A stretch of 64,000 nucleotides of DNA from Bradyrhizobium lablabi (GTDB lineage: Bacteria; Pseudomonadota; Alphaproteobacteria; Rhizobiales; Xanthobacteraceae), in contig NZ_LT670844.1 in the NCBI RefSeq assembly GCF_900141755.1, positions 3,906,001 to 3,970,000 of the forward strand. The letters are read 5' to 3'. Every line of letters starts with the position of its first letter. Positions within the stretch are counted from its first letter, which is position 1. Shown here piece after piece: positions 18,060-29,339 of this stretch. Position numbers and translations under genes: made by a program. A model generated the notes under the pieces. The model was not told where the DNA came from and searched no databases. It was given only the letters and a program-made list of their open reading frames with translations.

Positions 18060-20678
18060 ATGGTCGACAAAACTCCTGGCGAGAAGAAACTCAGTGTCCC
18101 GGCTAAAACCTTGACGCTCAAGCCGCGCGTCGAGACGGGCACCGTGAAGCAGAGCTTCAGCCACGGCCGAACCAAACAGGTGGTGGTCGAGAAACGCGGC
18201 AAGCGCCGCGTTGGCGGCGACGCGCCCGCAAGCGAGACGCATGCGCCCGAGCCGGTGGTCGCCAAGGCCGCGCCCGCCAAGGCGCCGCTGGCCCGTCCCG
18301 CCGTCCCGCCCCCTCCGCCGCGCAACAATTCGGGCGTCGTGCTGCGCACGCTGACCGAGGATGAGCGCTCCGCCCGCGCCAGCGCGCTCGCCGACGCCAA
18401 GCTCCGCGACGACGAGGAGCGGCGGCTGGCAGAAGAGGAGGCCAAGCGCCGCAACAGCAAGGAAGGCATCGAGCAGGCCGAACGCGAAGCCGCCGAAGCC
18501 CGCCGCAAGGCCGAGGAAGAACGTCACCGCCAGGACGAAGAAGCCAAGCGCAAGGCCGAGCTTGAGGCCAAGAAGCGTTTTGGCGAAGCCGAAGCCCGCA
18601 CGGCGACAACTACAGCGCCGGCGGCCCGTGCCGCCACCGCCGCGGTGCCCGTGACCCGCGCTCCCGGCATCGCCGCCGACATTTCCGATGAAGATGAAGG
18701 CCCGCGCCAGGTCCGCCGCGGCCCCGGCGGCGCCGTTCGCCCGGCCGCCGCCCCGAAGACGACCGCAAAGCCTGCGCCGCAGAAGCAGCGCGGACGCCTG
18801 ACGCTGGTCACGGCGCTGAATGCCGATGACGTGCGCGAGCGCTCGATCGCCTCGTTCCGCCGCCGCACCCAGCGCCTGAAGGGCCATGCCTCGAACGAGC
18901 CCAAGGAAAAGCTCGTCCGCGAAGTGGTCATCCCCGAAGCCATCAACATCCAGGAACTCGCCAACCGCATGTCCGAGCGCGCGGTCGACGTCATCCGCCT
19001 GTTGATGAAGCAGGGCGCGATGCACAAGATCACCGACGTGATCGATGCCGACACCGCGCAGCTGATCGCCGAGGAACTCGGTCATACCGTCAAGCGCGTC
19101 GCCGCGGCCGACGTCGAGGAAGGCCTGTTCGACACCGTCGACGATTCAACCGATACCGGGCCGCGGTCGCCGGTCGTCACCGTGATGGGCCATGTCGATC
19201 ACGGCAAGACCTCGCTCTTGGACGCGCTCCGCCACGCCAATGTGGTGTCGGGCGAAGCCGGCGGCATCACCCAGCATATCGGCGCCTATCAGGTGACGTC
19301 GCCGGAAAGCGGCAAGAAGATCACCTTCATCGACACCCCCGGCCACGCCGCCTTCACCGCGATGCGGGCGCGCGGCGCCAAGGTCACCGATATCGTGGTG
19401 CTCGTGGTCGCCGCCGACGACGGCGTCATGCCGCAGACCGTGGAGGCGATCCATCACGCCAAGGCCGCGAAGGTTCCGATGATCGTGGCGATCAACAAGA
19501 TCGATAAGCCCGACGCGCGGCCGGAGCGCGTGCGCACCGAATTGCTGCAGCACGAGGTTCAGGTCGAATCGCTCGGCGGCGACGTCGTCGATGTCGAGGT
19601 CTCCGCCAAGAACAATACCAATCTCGACAAGCTCCTGGAAATGATCGCGCTGCAGGCCGATCTGCTCGAGCTCAAGACCAATGCGGAACGCCCCGCAGAA
19701 GGCACCGTGATCGAAGCCAAGCTCGATCGCGGCCGCGGCCCGGTCGCGACCGTCTTGGTGCAGCGCGGCACACTGCGGGTCGGTGACATCGTAGTGGCCG
19801 GCGCCGAAATGGGCCGCGTCCGCGCGCTGATTTCCGACCAGGGCGATACCGTCGAGGAGGCAGGCCCCTCGGTGCCGGTCGAAGTGCTCGGCTTCAATGG
19901 CCCGCCGGAAGCCGGCGACCGCCTCGCCGTGGTCGAGAACGAAGCCCGCGCCCGCCAGATCACGAGCTATCGCGCCCATCAGAAGCGCGAGAACGCGGCT
20001 GCTTCGATTTCCGGCATGCGCGGCTCGCTCGAGCAGATGATGTCGCAGCTGAAAACCTCGGGCCGCAAGGAATTCCCGCTGATCGTCAAGGCCGACGTGC
20101 AGGGCTCGCTGGAAGCGATCCTGGGCTCGCTGGAAAAGCTCGGCACTGACGAAGTCGCTGCCCGCATCCTGCACGCCGGCGTCGGCGGCATCTCGGAATC
20201 CGACGTGACCCTGGCGGAAGGTTTCAATGCCGCCATCATCGGCTTTTCGGTTCGCGCCAACAAGGAAGCGGCCGCCGCCGCAAAACGCAACGGCATCGAG
20301 ATCCGCTACTACAACATCATCTACGATCTCGTCGATGACGTGAAGAAAGCGATGTCGGGCCTGTTGGCGCCGACGCTGCGTGAGACCATGCTGGGCAATG
20401 CCCAGATCCTGGAAGTGTTCAACATTTCCAAGGTCGGCAAGGTCGCGGGCTGCCGCGTCACCGACGGCACCGTGGAACGCGGCGCCAATGTCCGGCTGAT
20501 TCGCGACAACGTCGTCGTGCATGAAGGCAAGCTGTCGACGCTGAAGCGGTTCAAGGACGAAGTGAAGGAAGTGCAGTCCGGCCAGGAATGCGGCATGGCG
20601 TTCGAGAATTACGGCGACATGCGGGTCGGCGACGTCATCGAGTGTTATCGCGTGGAGACCATCCAGCGCTCGCTGTAA
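18060..20678 (+). CDS. infB: Translation initiation factor IF-2
   Basis: An 872-residue GTPase that places initiator tRNA on the 30S subunit. The N-terminal third is a low-complexity, Ala/Lys/Glu-rich region with a long charged helix (about residues 100-190), followed by the IF-2 N domain, the G domain beginning near 375 ([25 protein letters not shown]), and domains II, III and IV. The length suits an alphaproteobacterial IF-2. Cotranscribed with nusA and rbfA. Confidence 0.98.
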   Translation: MVDKTPGEKKLSVPAKTLTLKPRVETGTVKQSFSHGRTKQVVVEKRGKRRVGGDAPASETHAPEPVVAKAAPAKAPLARPAVPPPPPRNNSGVVLRTLTEDERSARASALADAKLRDDEERRLAEEEAKRRNSKEGIEQAEREAAEARRKAEEERHRQDEEAKRKAELEAKKRFGEAEARTATTTAPAARAATAAVPVTRAPGIAADISDEDEGPRQVRRGPGGAVRPAAAPKTTAKPAPQKQRGRLTLVTALNADDVRERSIASFRRRTQRLKGHASNEPKEKLVREVVIPEAINIQELANRMSERAVDVIRLLMKQGAMHKITDVIDADTAQLIAEELGHTVKRVAAADVEEGLFDTVDDSTDTGPRSPVVTVMGHVDHGKTSLLDALRHANVVSGEAGGITQHIGAYQVTSPESGKKITFIDTPGHAAFTAMRARGAKVTDIVVLVVAADDGVMPQTVEAIHHAKAAKVPMIVAINKIDKPDARPERVRTELLQHEVQVESLGGDVVDVEVSAKNNTNLDKLLEMIALQADLLELKTNAERPAEGTVIEAKLDRGRGPVATVLVQRGTLRVGDIVVAGAEMGRVRALISDQGDTVEEAGPSVPVEVLGFNGPPEAGDRLAVVENEARARQITSYRAHQKRENAAASISGMRGSLEQMMSQLKTSGRKEFPLIVKADVQGSLEAILGSLEKLGTDEVAARILHAGVGGISESDVTLAEGFNAAIIGFSVRANKEAAAAAKRNGIEIRYYNIIYDLVDDVKKAMSGLLAPTLRETMLGNAQILEVFNISKVGKVAGCRVTDGTVERGANVRLIRDNVVVHEGKLSTLKRFKDEVKEVQSGQECGMAFENYGDMRVGDVIECYRVETIQRSL

Positions 20679-20716
20679 GTCCAAGTCTTACACAGCGCTG
20701 CAATTTCAGACTAAAC

Positions 20717-20844
20717 CGTCATGCCCCGCGAAGGCGGGGCATCCAGTAGTCACCGAAGCTAATTTTGGACACGGAATACTGGATCACCCGATGGAGCCTG
20801 TCATCGGGCTCGCCAAAGGCGAGACCCGGTGGCGGGTGATGACG
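20717..20844. repeat. Intergenic palindromic repeat with a second type of inner module
   Basis: Starts CGTCATGCCCCGC and ends CGGGTGATGACG. Nested within is a 41-nt hairpin module (20793-20833, GAGCCTGTCATCGGGC...GACCCGGTGGC) that recurs at 41070-41109 inside a different outer repeat. The element stops 17 bases before the rbfA start codon, so it sits in the translation initiation region of that gene. Confidence 0.75.
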
Positions 20845-20861
20845 ACAATTGGGATTTCGAT

Positions 20862-21272
20862 ATGCCTCGCCAGAAGAAAAGTTCCGCCGCCGGCGGCTCG
20901 CAGCGTCAGCTGCGTGTCGGCGAAACCGTGCGTCATGCGGTGGCGGACATCCTTGTCAATGGCAGCGTGCACGACCCGGACCTCGAAGGCCACATCATCA
21001 CGGTTCCCGAGGTGCGGATGTCGCCGGACTTAAAACTTGCGACCATCTATGTGATGCCGCTCGGCGGACGCGATACCGAGATCGTGATCGCGGCGCTGGA
21101 GCGGAACAAGAAATTCCTGCGCGGCGAACTGGCGCGGCGCGTTAACCTAAAATTTGCGCCCGATGTTCGCTTTCGTGTCGACGAACGATTCGATGAAGCG
21201 GAACGAATAGAGAAATTACTGCGAACACCTGCGGTGCAACGAGACCTCGCACCAGACGAGGACGAAAGCTGA
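20862..21272 (+). CDS. rbfA: Ribosome-binding factor A
   Basis: A 136-residue KH-like 30S maturation factor. After a short basic N-terminus ([19 protein letters not shown]) the family core [33 protein letters not shown] and [22 protein letters not shown] is plain. A GTG at 20829 would add 11 residues but lies inside the intergenic repeat; the ATG at 20862 gives the standard N-terminus. Neither has a strong ribosome binding site. The stop shares one base with the truB start. Confidence 0.94.
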   Translation: MPRQKKSSAAGGSQRQLRVGETVRHAVADILVNGSVHDPDLEGHIITVPEVRMSPDLKLATIYVMPLGGRDTEIVIAALERNKKFLRGELARRVNLKFAPDVRFRVDERFDEAERIEKLLRTPAVQRDLAPDEDES

Positions 21273-22399
21273 TGATCGTGACCGGCGCAAACAGCCTGAT
21301 CGAGCCGCCAACCGGTGATTCGGACGGCGCGCAAAAAAATAATTCTTCGGATGCCAATCACGATGTGACGAATCACGACGCGTCGCATCGCGAGGAACAA
21401 CCTGCGCGCGCGGGCAAACAGCCGCGCCCGAACAACCAGCCGCGCCGCGACAAACGCGACGTCCACGGCTGGGTCGTGCTCGACAAGCCGATCGGCATGA
21501 CCTCGACGCATGCGGTCGCGGTGGTGAAGCGGCTGTTCCAGGCCAAGCGCGCCGGACACGCCGGCACGCTCGATCCGCTTGCCTCCGGCGGCTTGCCGAT
21601 TGCGCTGGGCGAGGCCACCAAGACGGTTCCGTTCGTGATGGACGGCCGCAAGCGTTACCGCTTTACGGTCGCCTGGGGCGAGGAACGCGATACCGACGAT
21701 ACCGAGGGCCGGGTCGTCAAAACCAGCGATTCAAGACCCTCCGCCGAGGCGATTTCCGGGCTACTGCCGCGGTTCACCGGCGTGATCGAGCAGATCCCGC
21801 CGCAATATTCCGCGATCAAGGTCCAGGGCGAGCGTGCCTATGATCTGGCGCGCGACGGGGAGACCGTCGAATTGGCCCCCCGCCCGGTCGAGATTCACCA
21901 TTTATCGCTTGTAGAACAACCAGATAGCACCCACTCCGTGTTCGAAGCCGAATGCGGCAAGGGAACCTATGTCCGGGCGCTGGCCCGCGATATCGGCCGG
22001 ATTTTGGGCTGCTACGGTCATATCTGCGCGCTGCGGCGGACCCTGGTCGGCCCCTTCGGCGAAAAGGACATGATTCCGCTGGAACAGTTGGAGGCTTTGT
22101 GCGATAGAGCCGCGTCTGGCGAGGGCAGCCTCGCCGACGCGCTTTTGCCCGTTGAGACCGCGCTGGACGACATCCCGGCACTGGCCGTCACACGGGCTGA
22201 TGCGGCAAGGCTCCACAGGGGCCAGGCCGTTTTGTTGCGCGGACGGGATGCGCCCAATAGTAGCGGCACAGTCTATGTCACGGTGGCAGGCCGGCTTTTG
22301 GCGCTTGCCGAAATTGGCAATGGCGAACTCATCCCCAAGCGTGTGTTCAACCTGACCGGACTGACTGCCAGTCCGGCTCGCAACGATGGAAGTATTTGA
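21272..22399 (+). CDS. truB: tRNA pseudouridine(55) synthase
   Basis: Makes pseudouridine 55 in the T-loop of tRNAs. The catalytic motif [23 protein letters not shown] (catalytic Asp in TLDP) is intact, and the PUA-like C-terminal part is present. The 375-residue length includes an N-terminal extension of about 60 polar residues before the conserved [15 protein letters not shown]. The extension is Asn/Asp/Arg-rich and probably disordered. The ATG at 21272 overlaps the rbfA stop by one base. Confidence 0.95.
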   Translation: MIVTGANSLIEPPTGDSDGAQKNNSSDANHDVTNHDASHREEQPARAGKQPRPNNQPRRDKRDVHGWVVLDKPIGMTSTHAVAVVKRLFQAKRAGHAGTLDPLASGGLPIALGEATKTVPFVMDGRKRYRFTVAWGEERDTDDTEGRVVKTSDSRPSAEAISGLLPRFTGVIEQIPPQYSAIKVQGERAYDLARDGETVELAPRPVEIHHLSLVEQPDSTHSVFEAECGKGTYVRALARDIGRILGCYGHICALRRTLVGPFGEKDMIPLEQLEALCDRAASGEGSLADALLPVETALDDIPALAVTRADAARLHRGQAVLLRGRDAPNSSGTVYVTVAGRLLALAEIGNGELIPKRVFNLTGLTASPARNDGSI

Positions 22400-22401
22400 C
22401 G

Positions 22402-22671
22402 ATGTCGATTACCGCCGAACGCAAAGCGGAAGTCATCAAGACGAATGCCAACAAGGCCGGCGACACCGGCTCGCCCGAGGTTCAGGTCGCGATCCTGTCG
22501 GAACGCATCAACAACCTCACCGGGCATTTCAAGACCCACGTGAAGGACAATCATTCGCGGCGCGGCCTTTTGAAGCTCGTGTCGACGCGCCGTTCGCTTC
22601 TGGATTACATCAAGAAGAAGGACGAGGCGCGTTACAAGGCGTTGCTCGAAAAGCATAACATTCGTCGTTGA
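22402..22671 (+). CDS. rpsO: 30S ribosomal protein S15
   Basis: The 89-residue S15 protein, which binds the central domain of 16S rRNA. The sequence ([54 protein letters not shown]) is that of a canonical S15. The ATG lies two bases after the truB stop. It is followed by a strong terminator at 22684 and then pnp; rpsO-pnp is a widely conserved pair. Confidence 0.98.
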   Translation: MSITAERKAEVIKTNANKAGDTGSPEVQVAILSERINNLTGHFKTHVKDNHSRRGLLKLVSTRRSLLDYIKKKDEARYKALLEKHNIRR

Positions 22672-22683
22672 GTTGTTAGTTCG

Positions 22684-22708
22684 CGCGCGCTCGTTGGCGC
22701 GCGTTTTT
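22684..22708 (+). terminator. Rho-independent terminator after rpsO
   Basis: A perfect 7-bp stem CGCGCGC (22684-22690) / GCGCGCG (22697-22703), a loop of six bases, and a TTTTT run (22704-22708), starting 12 bases after the rpsO stop. It probably ends or partly attenuates the rimP-rpsO operon before pnp. Confidence 0.85.
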
Positions 22709-22756
22709 GCATGATCCGCAAAGCCGTTTGTTCACGGTTTTCGGAAGCGATCATGC
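22709..22756. repeat. GCATGATC inverted repeat (dispersed family)
   Basis: GCATGATC (22709-22716) and GATCATGC (22749-22756) flank CCG...CGG pairs. The element at 46510-46558 (GAGCATGGTC...GACCATGCTC) has the same plan. It directly abuts the rpsO terminator. Confidence 0.65.
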
Positions 22757-22842
22757 ACAAGAACGTCCAGCCGCAATCCGGCAGCTGGGCGTAACGGGCA
22801 AGATGCCCGTACCATCGGAAGGATGGACGCCATTAGAAACCT

Positions 22843-22922
22843 AAAAACCATGGCAGGATCGCCGGACGCTGTTACTGCGAAATCATCGCAATCAGCGTCC
22901 CGCAATCTTGCGCATGGTTTTT
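22843..22922 (+). promoter_or_regulatory. Long nested hairpin in the pnp leader (candidate RNase III/PNPase control element)
   Basis: Four helices stack in order: AAAAACCATG (22843-22852) with CATGGTTTTT (22913-22922); GCAGGAT (22853-22859) with ATCTTGC (22905-22911, one G-U); GGACGCTG (22864-22871) with CAGCGTCC (22893-22900); TGCGA (22876-22880) with TCGCA (22886-22890) closing a 5-nt loop. The 80-nt structure lies 48 bases before the pnp start. In E. coli a comparable double-stranded leader is cut by RNase III and lets PNPase repress its own synthesis; the same role here is inferred. Confidence 0.7.
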
Positions 22923-22970
22923 GCGTTTCGAGGGGTCCTTGCTTTCGCGAACCCATGAAAGAAGATACCT

Positions 22971-25124
<2,154 letters not shown>

Positions 25125-25150
25125 TTTTTCTCAAAGTCTCGTAAACAACG

Positions 25151-25177
25151 AAGGGCGGCTTTTCAGCCGCCCTTTTT
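25151..25177 (+). terminator. Rho-independent terminator after pnp
   Basis: A perfect 10-bp stem AAGGGCGGCT (25151-25160) / AGCCGCCCTT (25165-25174), a TTTC loop, and a run of five Ts (25173-25177), 27 bases after the pnp stop. Confidence 0.92.
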
Positions 25178-25334
25178 GTTTGTGGTTGGTTGCGCGCGCT
25201 TACGCCGCAGCGTAGGGAACCAGAGATGCCAGGACCCGCGATTCTGAATCCGAATTTAAGTTAAATCGTTGCACACGCCCGCTACGATCCTCCGGATGCA
25301 ACAACCGGGCTCGCGAAACTCCACGGAGGATTCC

Positions 25335-26072
25335 ATGTCTTCATTATCGCGTCGTCGTCTTTTCAGTACGGCTGTTGGGATTGCTGCCCTCGCAACCGCG
25401 CCGCGCGCTGTTTTCGCTCAAGCGTCAACCCCAGCACCGGCGGCAGGTCCGTTCGTGGTGCCGCCTCTCAGCTATCCAACCAACGCGTTTGAGCCGCACA
25501 TCGACGCGAAGACGATGGAAATCCACCATGACAAGCATCACGGCGCCTATGTCGCCAATCTCAACAATCTCGCCAAGACCAATCCGCAGCTCGGCACAAC
25601 CCCGATGCTGCAGATACTCTTCAATCTCAACGCGCTCAATGACGACATTAAAGTCGCGGTCCGCAATAATCTCGGCGGCCACGCCAACCACACCATGTTC
25701 TGGCAAATCATGGGACCGAACGGGGGCAAACCCGAAGGCGAGGTGCTGGCTGCGATCGAACGCGATCTCGGCGGCATAGAGAAATTCGTGACCGACTTCA
25801 ATGCCGCAGGCGGGCGCGTGTTCGGTTCGGGCTGGGTCTTCGTGACCGTCACAAACGACGGCAAGCTCGCGATCGAGACCCGCCCTAACCAGGATACTCC
25901 GATCATGGATGGCAAACGGGTGCTATTTGGCAACGATGTCTGGGAGCACGCCTATTATCTCAACTACCAGAACCGCCGCCCGGATTACCTCAAGGCGTGG
26001 TGGAACACCGTGAACTGGGCGAAGGTCGCGGAGCGCTATGCTGCCGCGAAGGCGGGCACGCTGGGTATCTAG
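25335..26072 (+). CDS. Superoxide dismutase, Mn-type, Tat-exported
   Basis: A 245-residue Fe/Mn superoxide dismutase with a twin-arginine signal at the N-terminus (SRRRLF at 5-10, hydrophobic stretch, likely cleavage after Ala28). Metal ligands are visible in MEIHHDKHHGAY, GGHANHTMFW and NDVWEHAYYLNY. The GGHANH segment and the Gln in PNQDTP are the residues usually found in Mn rather than Fe enzymes. It would detoxify superoxide in the periplasm. The ATG at 25335 has a CGGAGGA site; upstream in-frame codons from 25269 would bury the signal peptide. Confidence 0.9.
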   Translation: MSSLSRRRLFSTAVGIAALATAPRAVFAQASTPAPAAGPFVVPPLSYPTNAFEPHIDAKTMEIHHDKHHGAYVANLNNLAKTNPQLGTTPMLQILFNLNALNDDIKVAVRNNLGGHANHTMFWQIMGPNGGKPEGEVLAAIERDLGGIEKFVTDFNAAGGRVFGSGWVFVTVTNDGKLAIETRPNQDTPIMDGKRVLFGNDVWEHAYYLNYQNRRPDYLKAWWNTVNWAKVAERYAAAKAGTLGI

Positions 26073-26097
26073 CCCTGGCAAGACATGTTCGAAAAGC

Positions 26098-26124
26098 AGG
26101 GCGGCCGTTTGGGCCGCCCTTTTT
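26098..26124 (+). terminator. Rho-independent terminator after the superoxide dismutase gene
   Basis: A perfect 9-bp stem AGGGCGGCC (26098-26106) / GGCCGCCCT (26112-26120), a GTTTG loop and five Ts. It lies between the convergent superoxide dismutase and aquaporin genes. Confidence 0.9.
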
Positions 26125-26141
26125 GTTTGCGCGCCTCGAAT

Positions 26142-26813
26142 TCACCGCTCGTAGAACGCCTTGCCGATCAGGCCGCCGATGATGCCGCCGACGATCGGCG
26201 CCACCCAGAACAGCCACAGCGATCCCATCGCCTCGGCGCCGCCGAAAAGCGCGGTCGCGGTCGAGCGCGCCGGATTAACGGAGGCGTTCGAAACCGGGAT
26301 CGCGACCAGATGGATCGTCACCAGCGTCAGTCCAATCGCAAGCGGCGCAAAGCCGGGGGCACCCTTGGACGAGGTCACGCCCGTGATCACCACCAGAAAC
26401 AGCGCGGTCATGACAACTTCAATGAGGGCGACGCTCAGCAACGGGAAGCCGCTGCCGCCATAGGTGTTGGAAATCGCGAGGAACGTATTCCATTTGCCCG
26501 ATGCGGGCGCGCCCTGCAAGATGATGTAGAATATCACCGCCGCGGCGACGCCGCCGACCACTTGCGCAATGATATAGGGGAGCGCTTTGCCCGCCTCGAA
26601 GCGGCCCGCCGCGACCAATCCGCATGTCACCGCCGGATTGAAATGGCCGCCGGAGATCGGGCCTACCGCATAGGCCATCGCCAGCACCGCAGCGCCAATC
26701 GAGAGCGCCACCGCGATGAACCCGACATTCGGCGCGGAAAACAGCGCCGCTCCGCAAACCGACGCCACCAGCATGAATGTCCCGACAAATTCTGCGCCCA
26801 GTTCTTTTGTCAT
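26142..26813 (-). CDS. aqpZ: Aquaporin Z (MIP family channel)
   Basis: A 223-residue six-helix membrane channel. Both half-helix NPA motifs are present: HFNPAVT at 58-64 and NPARS at 180-184, with a His in the upstream VTIHLV helix as in water-selective pores. This supports a water channel over a glycerol facilitator, which normally has an NPARD-type second motif. It is a single gene convergent with the superoxide dismutase gene. Confidence 0.93.
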   Translation of the reverse strand: MTKELGAEFVGTFMLVASVCGAALFSAPNVGFIAVALSIGAAVLAMAYAVGPISGGHFNPAVTCGLVAAGRFEAGKALPYIIAQVVGGVAAAVIFYIILQGAPASGKWNTFLAISNTYGGSGFPLLSVALIEVVMTALFLVVITGVTSSKGAPGFAPLAIGLTLVTIHLVAIPVSNASVNPARSTATALFGGAEAMGSLWLFWVAPIVGGIIGGLIGKAFYER

Positions 26814-27068
26814 ATCTATCCTCCCCTTTACGCGGCCCGTTTTGGGCGCCGCATCATGACATCAAGCCGTCATCCATGACAACGCCGGTCAAACGAATTC
26901 CACACGGAGCGGCTAGCTTCGAATATTGCACCGCATTTTCATAGAAGGCGCGATGAAGTCCCCAAGCTTCCATATTGGCCCTAAGCAAATTGATCTGCTG
27001 CCGATTTGCCGTATGGTCGCCGACTGTTTTCGGTCAACAGCCATATCGCTCCCGCAAGGATTGTCGCG

Positions 27069-27533
27069 ATGACGCCGCCAACGATCCGCCCCGCCCGGCG
27101 GGAGGAATATGACGAGATCGCCAAGCTTTGGATGGACAGCTGGGTCTCGACCGGACTGGAACAGGCCAGCGATTCGCTGCTGGAGAAATTGTGCAAGCGC
27201 GTCCCGCTCGAGATGGAGAGCGGCTGGAGCCTGTTTGTCGCCGACGATGGCGGCGAGCTCGCGGCGATGCTGGCGCTGCATCTGCCCAATGTCTACCTCG
27301 ACCAATTGTTCGTCGCGCCGGAATATCAGGGCCGAAGCCTGGGTCGGACGCTGCTCGCCTTCACGAGGCAGCATCTGCCGGATGAAATCCATTTGCGCTG
27401 CGTGCGCGAGAACGAAAAGGCGTGGCGCTGGTATGAGCGCGAGGGATTTGTGTTTGAGAAGGAAGCGGTCGAGCCGATGACCGGACGTGTTATGAAACAC
27501 TATCGATGGAAGAAGGAGGGAACAGCCCGATGA
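27069..27533 (+). CDS. GNAT family N-acetyltransferase
   Basis: A 154-residue GNAT enzyme. The acetyl-CoA binding loop is VAPEYQGRSLGRTLLAF (about residues 83-99) and the C-terminal half has ENEKAWRWYEREGFVFEKEAV. The substrate is unknown. The ATG at 27069 follows AAGGA by about 10 bases; an upstream in-frame start at 27006 has no site. It overlaps the next gene by four bases, so the two are co-translated. Confidence 0.85.
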   Translation: MTPPTIRPARREEYDEIAKLWMDSWVSTGLEQASDSLLEKLCKRVPLEMESGWSLFVADDGGELAAMLALHLPNVYLDQLFVAPEYQGRSLGRTLLAFTRQHLPDEIHLRCVRENEKAWRWYEREGFVFEKEAVEPMTGRVMKHYRWKKEGTAR

Positions 27534-28126
27534 TGAAACTTTACTGGTCGCCGCGTTCGCGGTCGTTTTCCGCGCTGTGGCTGATGGAAGAGACCGGACA
27601 GCCCTACGAGCGCGTGCTGACCGACATTTCCAAGGGCGAGCAGAAGAAGCCGGAATATCTTGCGATCAATCCGATGGGCAAGGTGCCGGCACTACGGGAC
27701 GGCGAGGCGACGCTCGCGGAAGCCGCCGCGATCTGCGCCTATGTCGCCGAGCGTTACCCGCAAGCCAAACTGGCGCCGCCGCTCGGCGATCCCTTGCGCG
27801 CGAAATACCTCTACTGGCTGTTTTTCGCGCCCGGCTGCGTCGAGCCCGCGATGGTGCAGCTCGCGACCAAGATCGAGATGAATCCGGTCGCCGCCGGCTG
27901 GGGCGATGCGCAGCGGGTGATCGACGTGCTCGATGCCGCGTTGGAAAAAGGGCCGTGGATCCTCGGCGAGAATTTTTCGGCCGCGGACATCATCATCGGC
28001 TCAGGGCTGAATTTCGCGGTGCGGCTGTTCAAGATGATGCCGGCGCGCCCGTCATTCGACGCTTATATCGACCGCTGCACGGCGCGGCCGGCGTTCCAGC
28101 GGGCGAGCGTTTTGGCGGCGGGGTAA
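27530..28126 (+). CDS. Glutathione S-transferase family protein
   Basis: A 198-residue protein with a thioredoxin-like N-terminal domain (LYWSPRSRSFSALWLMEETG, NPMGKVPALRDG, LAEAAAICAYVAERYP) and a helical C-terminal domain with the N-capping motif FSAADIIIGSGL. This is a soluble GST; the Ser residues near positions 7-11 could activate glutathione. The ATG pair at 27530/27533 follows an AAGGAGGG site inside the GNAT gene. The substrate is not predictable. Confidence 0.88.
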   Translation: MMKLYWSPRSRSFSALWLMEETGQPYERVLTDISKGEQKKPEYLAINPMGKVPALRDGEATLAEAAAICAYVAERYPQAKLAPPLGDPLRAKYLYWLFFAPGCVEPAMVQLATKIEMNPVAAGWGDAQRVIDVLDAALEKGPWILGENFSAADIIIGSGLNFAVRLFKMMPARPSFDAYIDRCTARPAFQRASVLAAG

Positions 28127-28155
28127 GTGCGGCAAGTATACCCGCGCTCACAACT

Positions 28156-28292
28156 GTCATCGCCCGGCATAGCCGTCCGAGGGACGGCGTCGCTTCCGCT
28201 CGCCTATGACCGGGCGACCCAGTATTCCAGAGACGGCCGTGATTGATCGATGGGCCGCGGCGTACTGGATCCCCGCTTTCGCGGGGATGACG
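28156..28292. repeat. Composite intergenic palindromic repeat
   Basis: Begins GTCATCGCCCGG, contains the 41-nt module at 28168-28208 (one mismatch to the copies near 2964 and 59342), then continues as CCCAGTATTCCAGAG...GCGGCGTACTGGAT and ends CGGGGATGACG, a part shared with 36726-36826. It is therefore a fusion of two repeat types. Confidence 0.75.
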
Positions 28293-28336
28293 ATTTGTTG
28301 TGGGGCCGGACATTACGCAAGTTACGGCTGCGCCGG

Positions 28337-29143
28337 CTACTCGTTCCCGTTCTTCAGATCTTCGGGCCGGGGCATCGAAATGATGTTGTAGCCGGAATCC
28401 ACGTAATGGATTTCACCGGTGACGCCGCCGGAAAGCTCGGACAATAAATACAAGGCCGAGCCGCCGAGTTCGTCCAAGGTCAGACCGCGGCCGAGCGGCG
28501 AGTGCTTCTGCTGGAAGGCGAACATCGCGCGGGCATCGCCGATGCCCGAGCCCGCAAGCGTCCGCACCGGGCCTGCCGAAATCGCGTTGACGCGGATGCC
28601 GCGCGAACCAAAATCGGCGGCGAGATAGCGCACCGAGGCTTCCAGCGCGGCCTTGGCGACGCCCATCACGTTATAATTCGGCATCACCCGCGTCGAACCG
28701 CCATAGGTCAGCGTGATCATCGCGCCGCCGGATGCGGGCATCAGCTCGGCCGCGCGCTTGGCAAGTTCGGTGAAGGAAAAGCACGAGATCACCATGGTAC
28801 GCGAGAAATTCTCGCGCGTGGTATCGGCATAGCGGCCTTTCAACTCGTTCTTGTCGGAGAACGCGATGGCGTGCACGAGAAAATCGAGCTGCCCCCATTT
28901 TTTCCGCAGCGTCTCGAACACGGAATCGACGCTGGCGATGTCCTCGACATCGCAGGGTATCACGAGTTCGACGCCGAGCGACTGCGCCAGCGGCTTGACC
29001 CGCTTGCCGAGCGCCTCGCCCTGATAGGTGAAGGCAAGCTCGGCGCCCTGCGCGGCGAGCGTTTTCGCGATGCCCCAGGCAATCGAATGATCATTGGCGA
29101 CGCCCATGATCAATCCGCGTTTGCCCTTCATCAGGTCCTGCAT
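28337..29143 (-). CDS. fabI: Enoyl-[acyl-carrier-protein] reductase (NADH)
   Basis: A 268-residue short-chain reductase performing the last step of fatty acid elongation. The NADH-binding region is GLIMGVANDHSIAWGIA. The FabI active site Y-x6-K is Tyr157/Lys164, with Tyr147 ten residues before. Third gene of fabA-fabB-fabI on the minus strand, separated from fabB by a 196-bp spacer that holds a large inverted repeat. Confidence 0.95.
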   Translation of the reverse strand: MQDLMKGKRGLIMGVANDHSIAWGIAKTLAAQGAELAFTYQGEALGKRVKPLAQSLGVELVIPCDVEDIASVDSVFETLRKKWGQLDFLVHAIAFSDKNELKGRYADTTRENFSRTMVISCFSFTELAKRAAELMPASGGAMITLTYGGSTRVMPNYNVMGVAKAALEASVRYLAADFGSRGIRVNAISAGPVRTLAGSGIGDARAMFAFQQKHSPLGRGLTLDELGGSALYLLSELSGGVTGEIHYVDSGYNIISMPRPEDLKNGNE

Positions 29144-29178
29144 TTTGCCCCGTATCCCATCACACGCTCACTCTGCTC

Positions 29179-29327
29179 CCTCGCCCCGCTCTTCGCGGGG
29201 AGAGGGTTGGGGTGAGGGGCGCTTCGGCCCGCATATACCGAATTTGCCTCGAATGCAGTGCCAGGCCCCTCACCCGAAATTCGCCGGTAGCGAATTTCGA
29301 CCTCTCCCCGCAAAGAGCGGGGCGAGG
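29179..29327. repeat. Large inverted repeat, CCTCGCCCCGCTCTT family
   Basis: Outer arms CCTCGCCCCGCTCTT (from 29179) and AAGAGCGGGGCGAGG (to 29327), with inner pairs GAGAGGG/CCTCTC, GGGTGAGGGGC/GCCCCTCACCC and CGAAATTCGCCGG/GCGAATTTCG. Related copies are at 34288-34336 and 63501-63625. It lies inside the fab operon between fabB and fabI. Confidence 0.8.
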
Positions 29328-29339
29328 TTTAAAAAAATC

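Noticed and set aside
29144..29339. Candidate CRISPR-like or mobile element in the fabB-fabI gap
   Set aside because: There is one nested palindrome, not regularly spaced direct repeats, and no transposase; it matches dispersed palindromic repeats elsewhere in the window.
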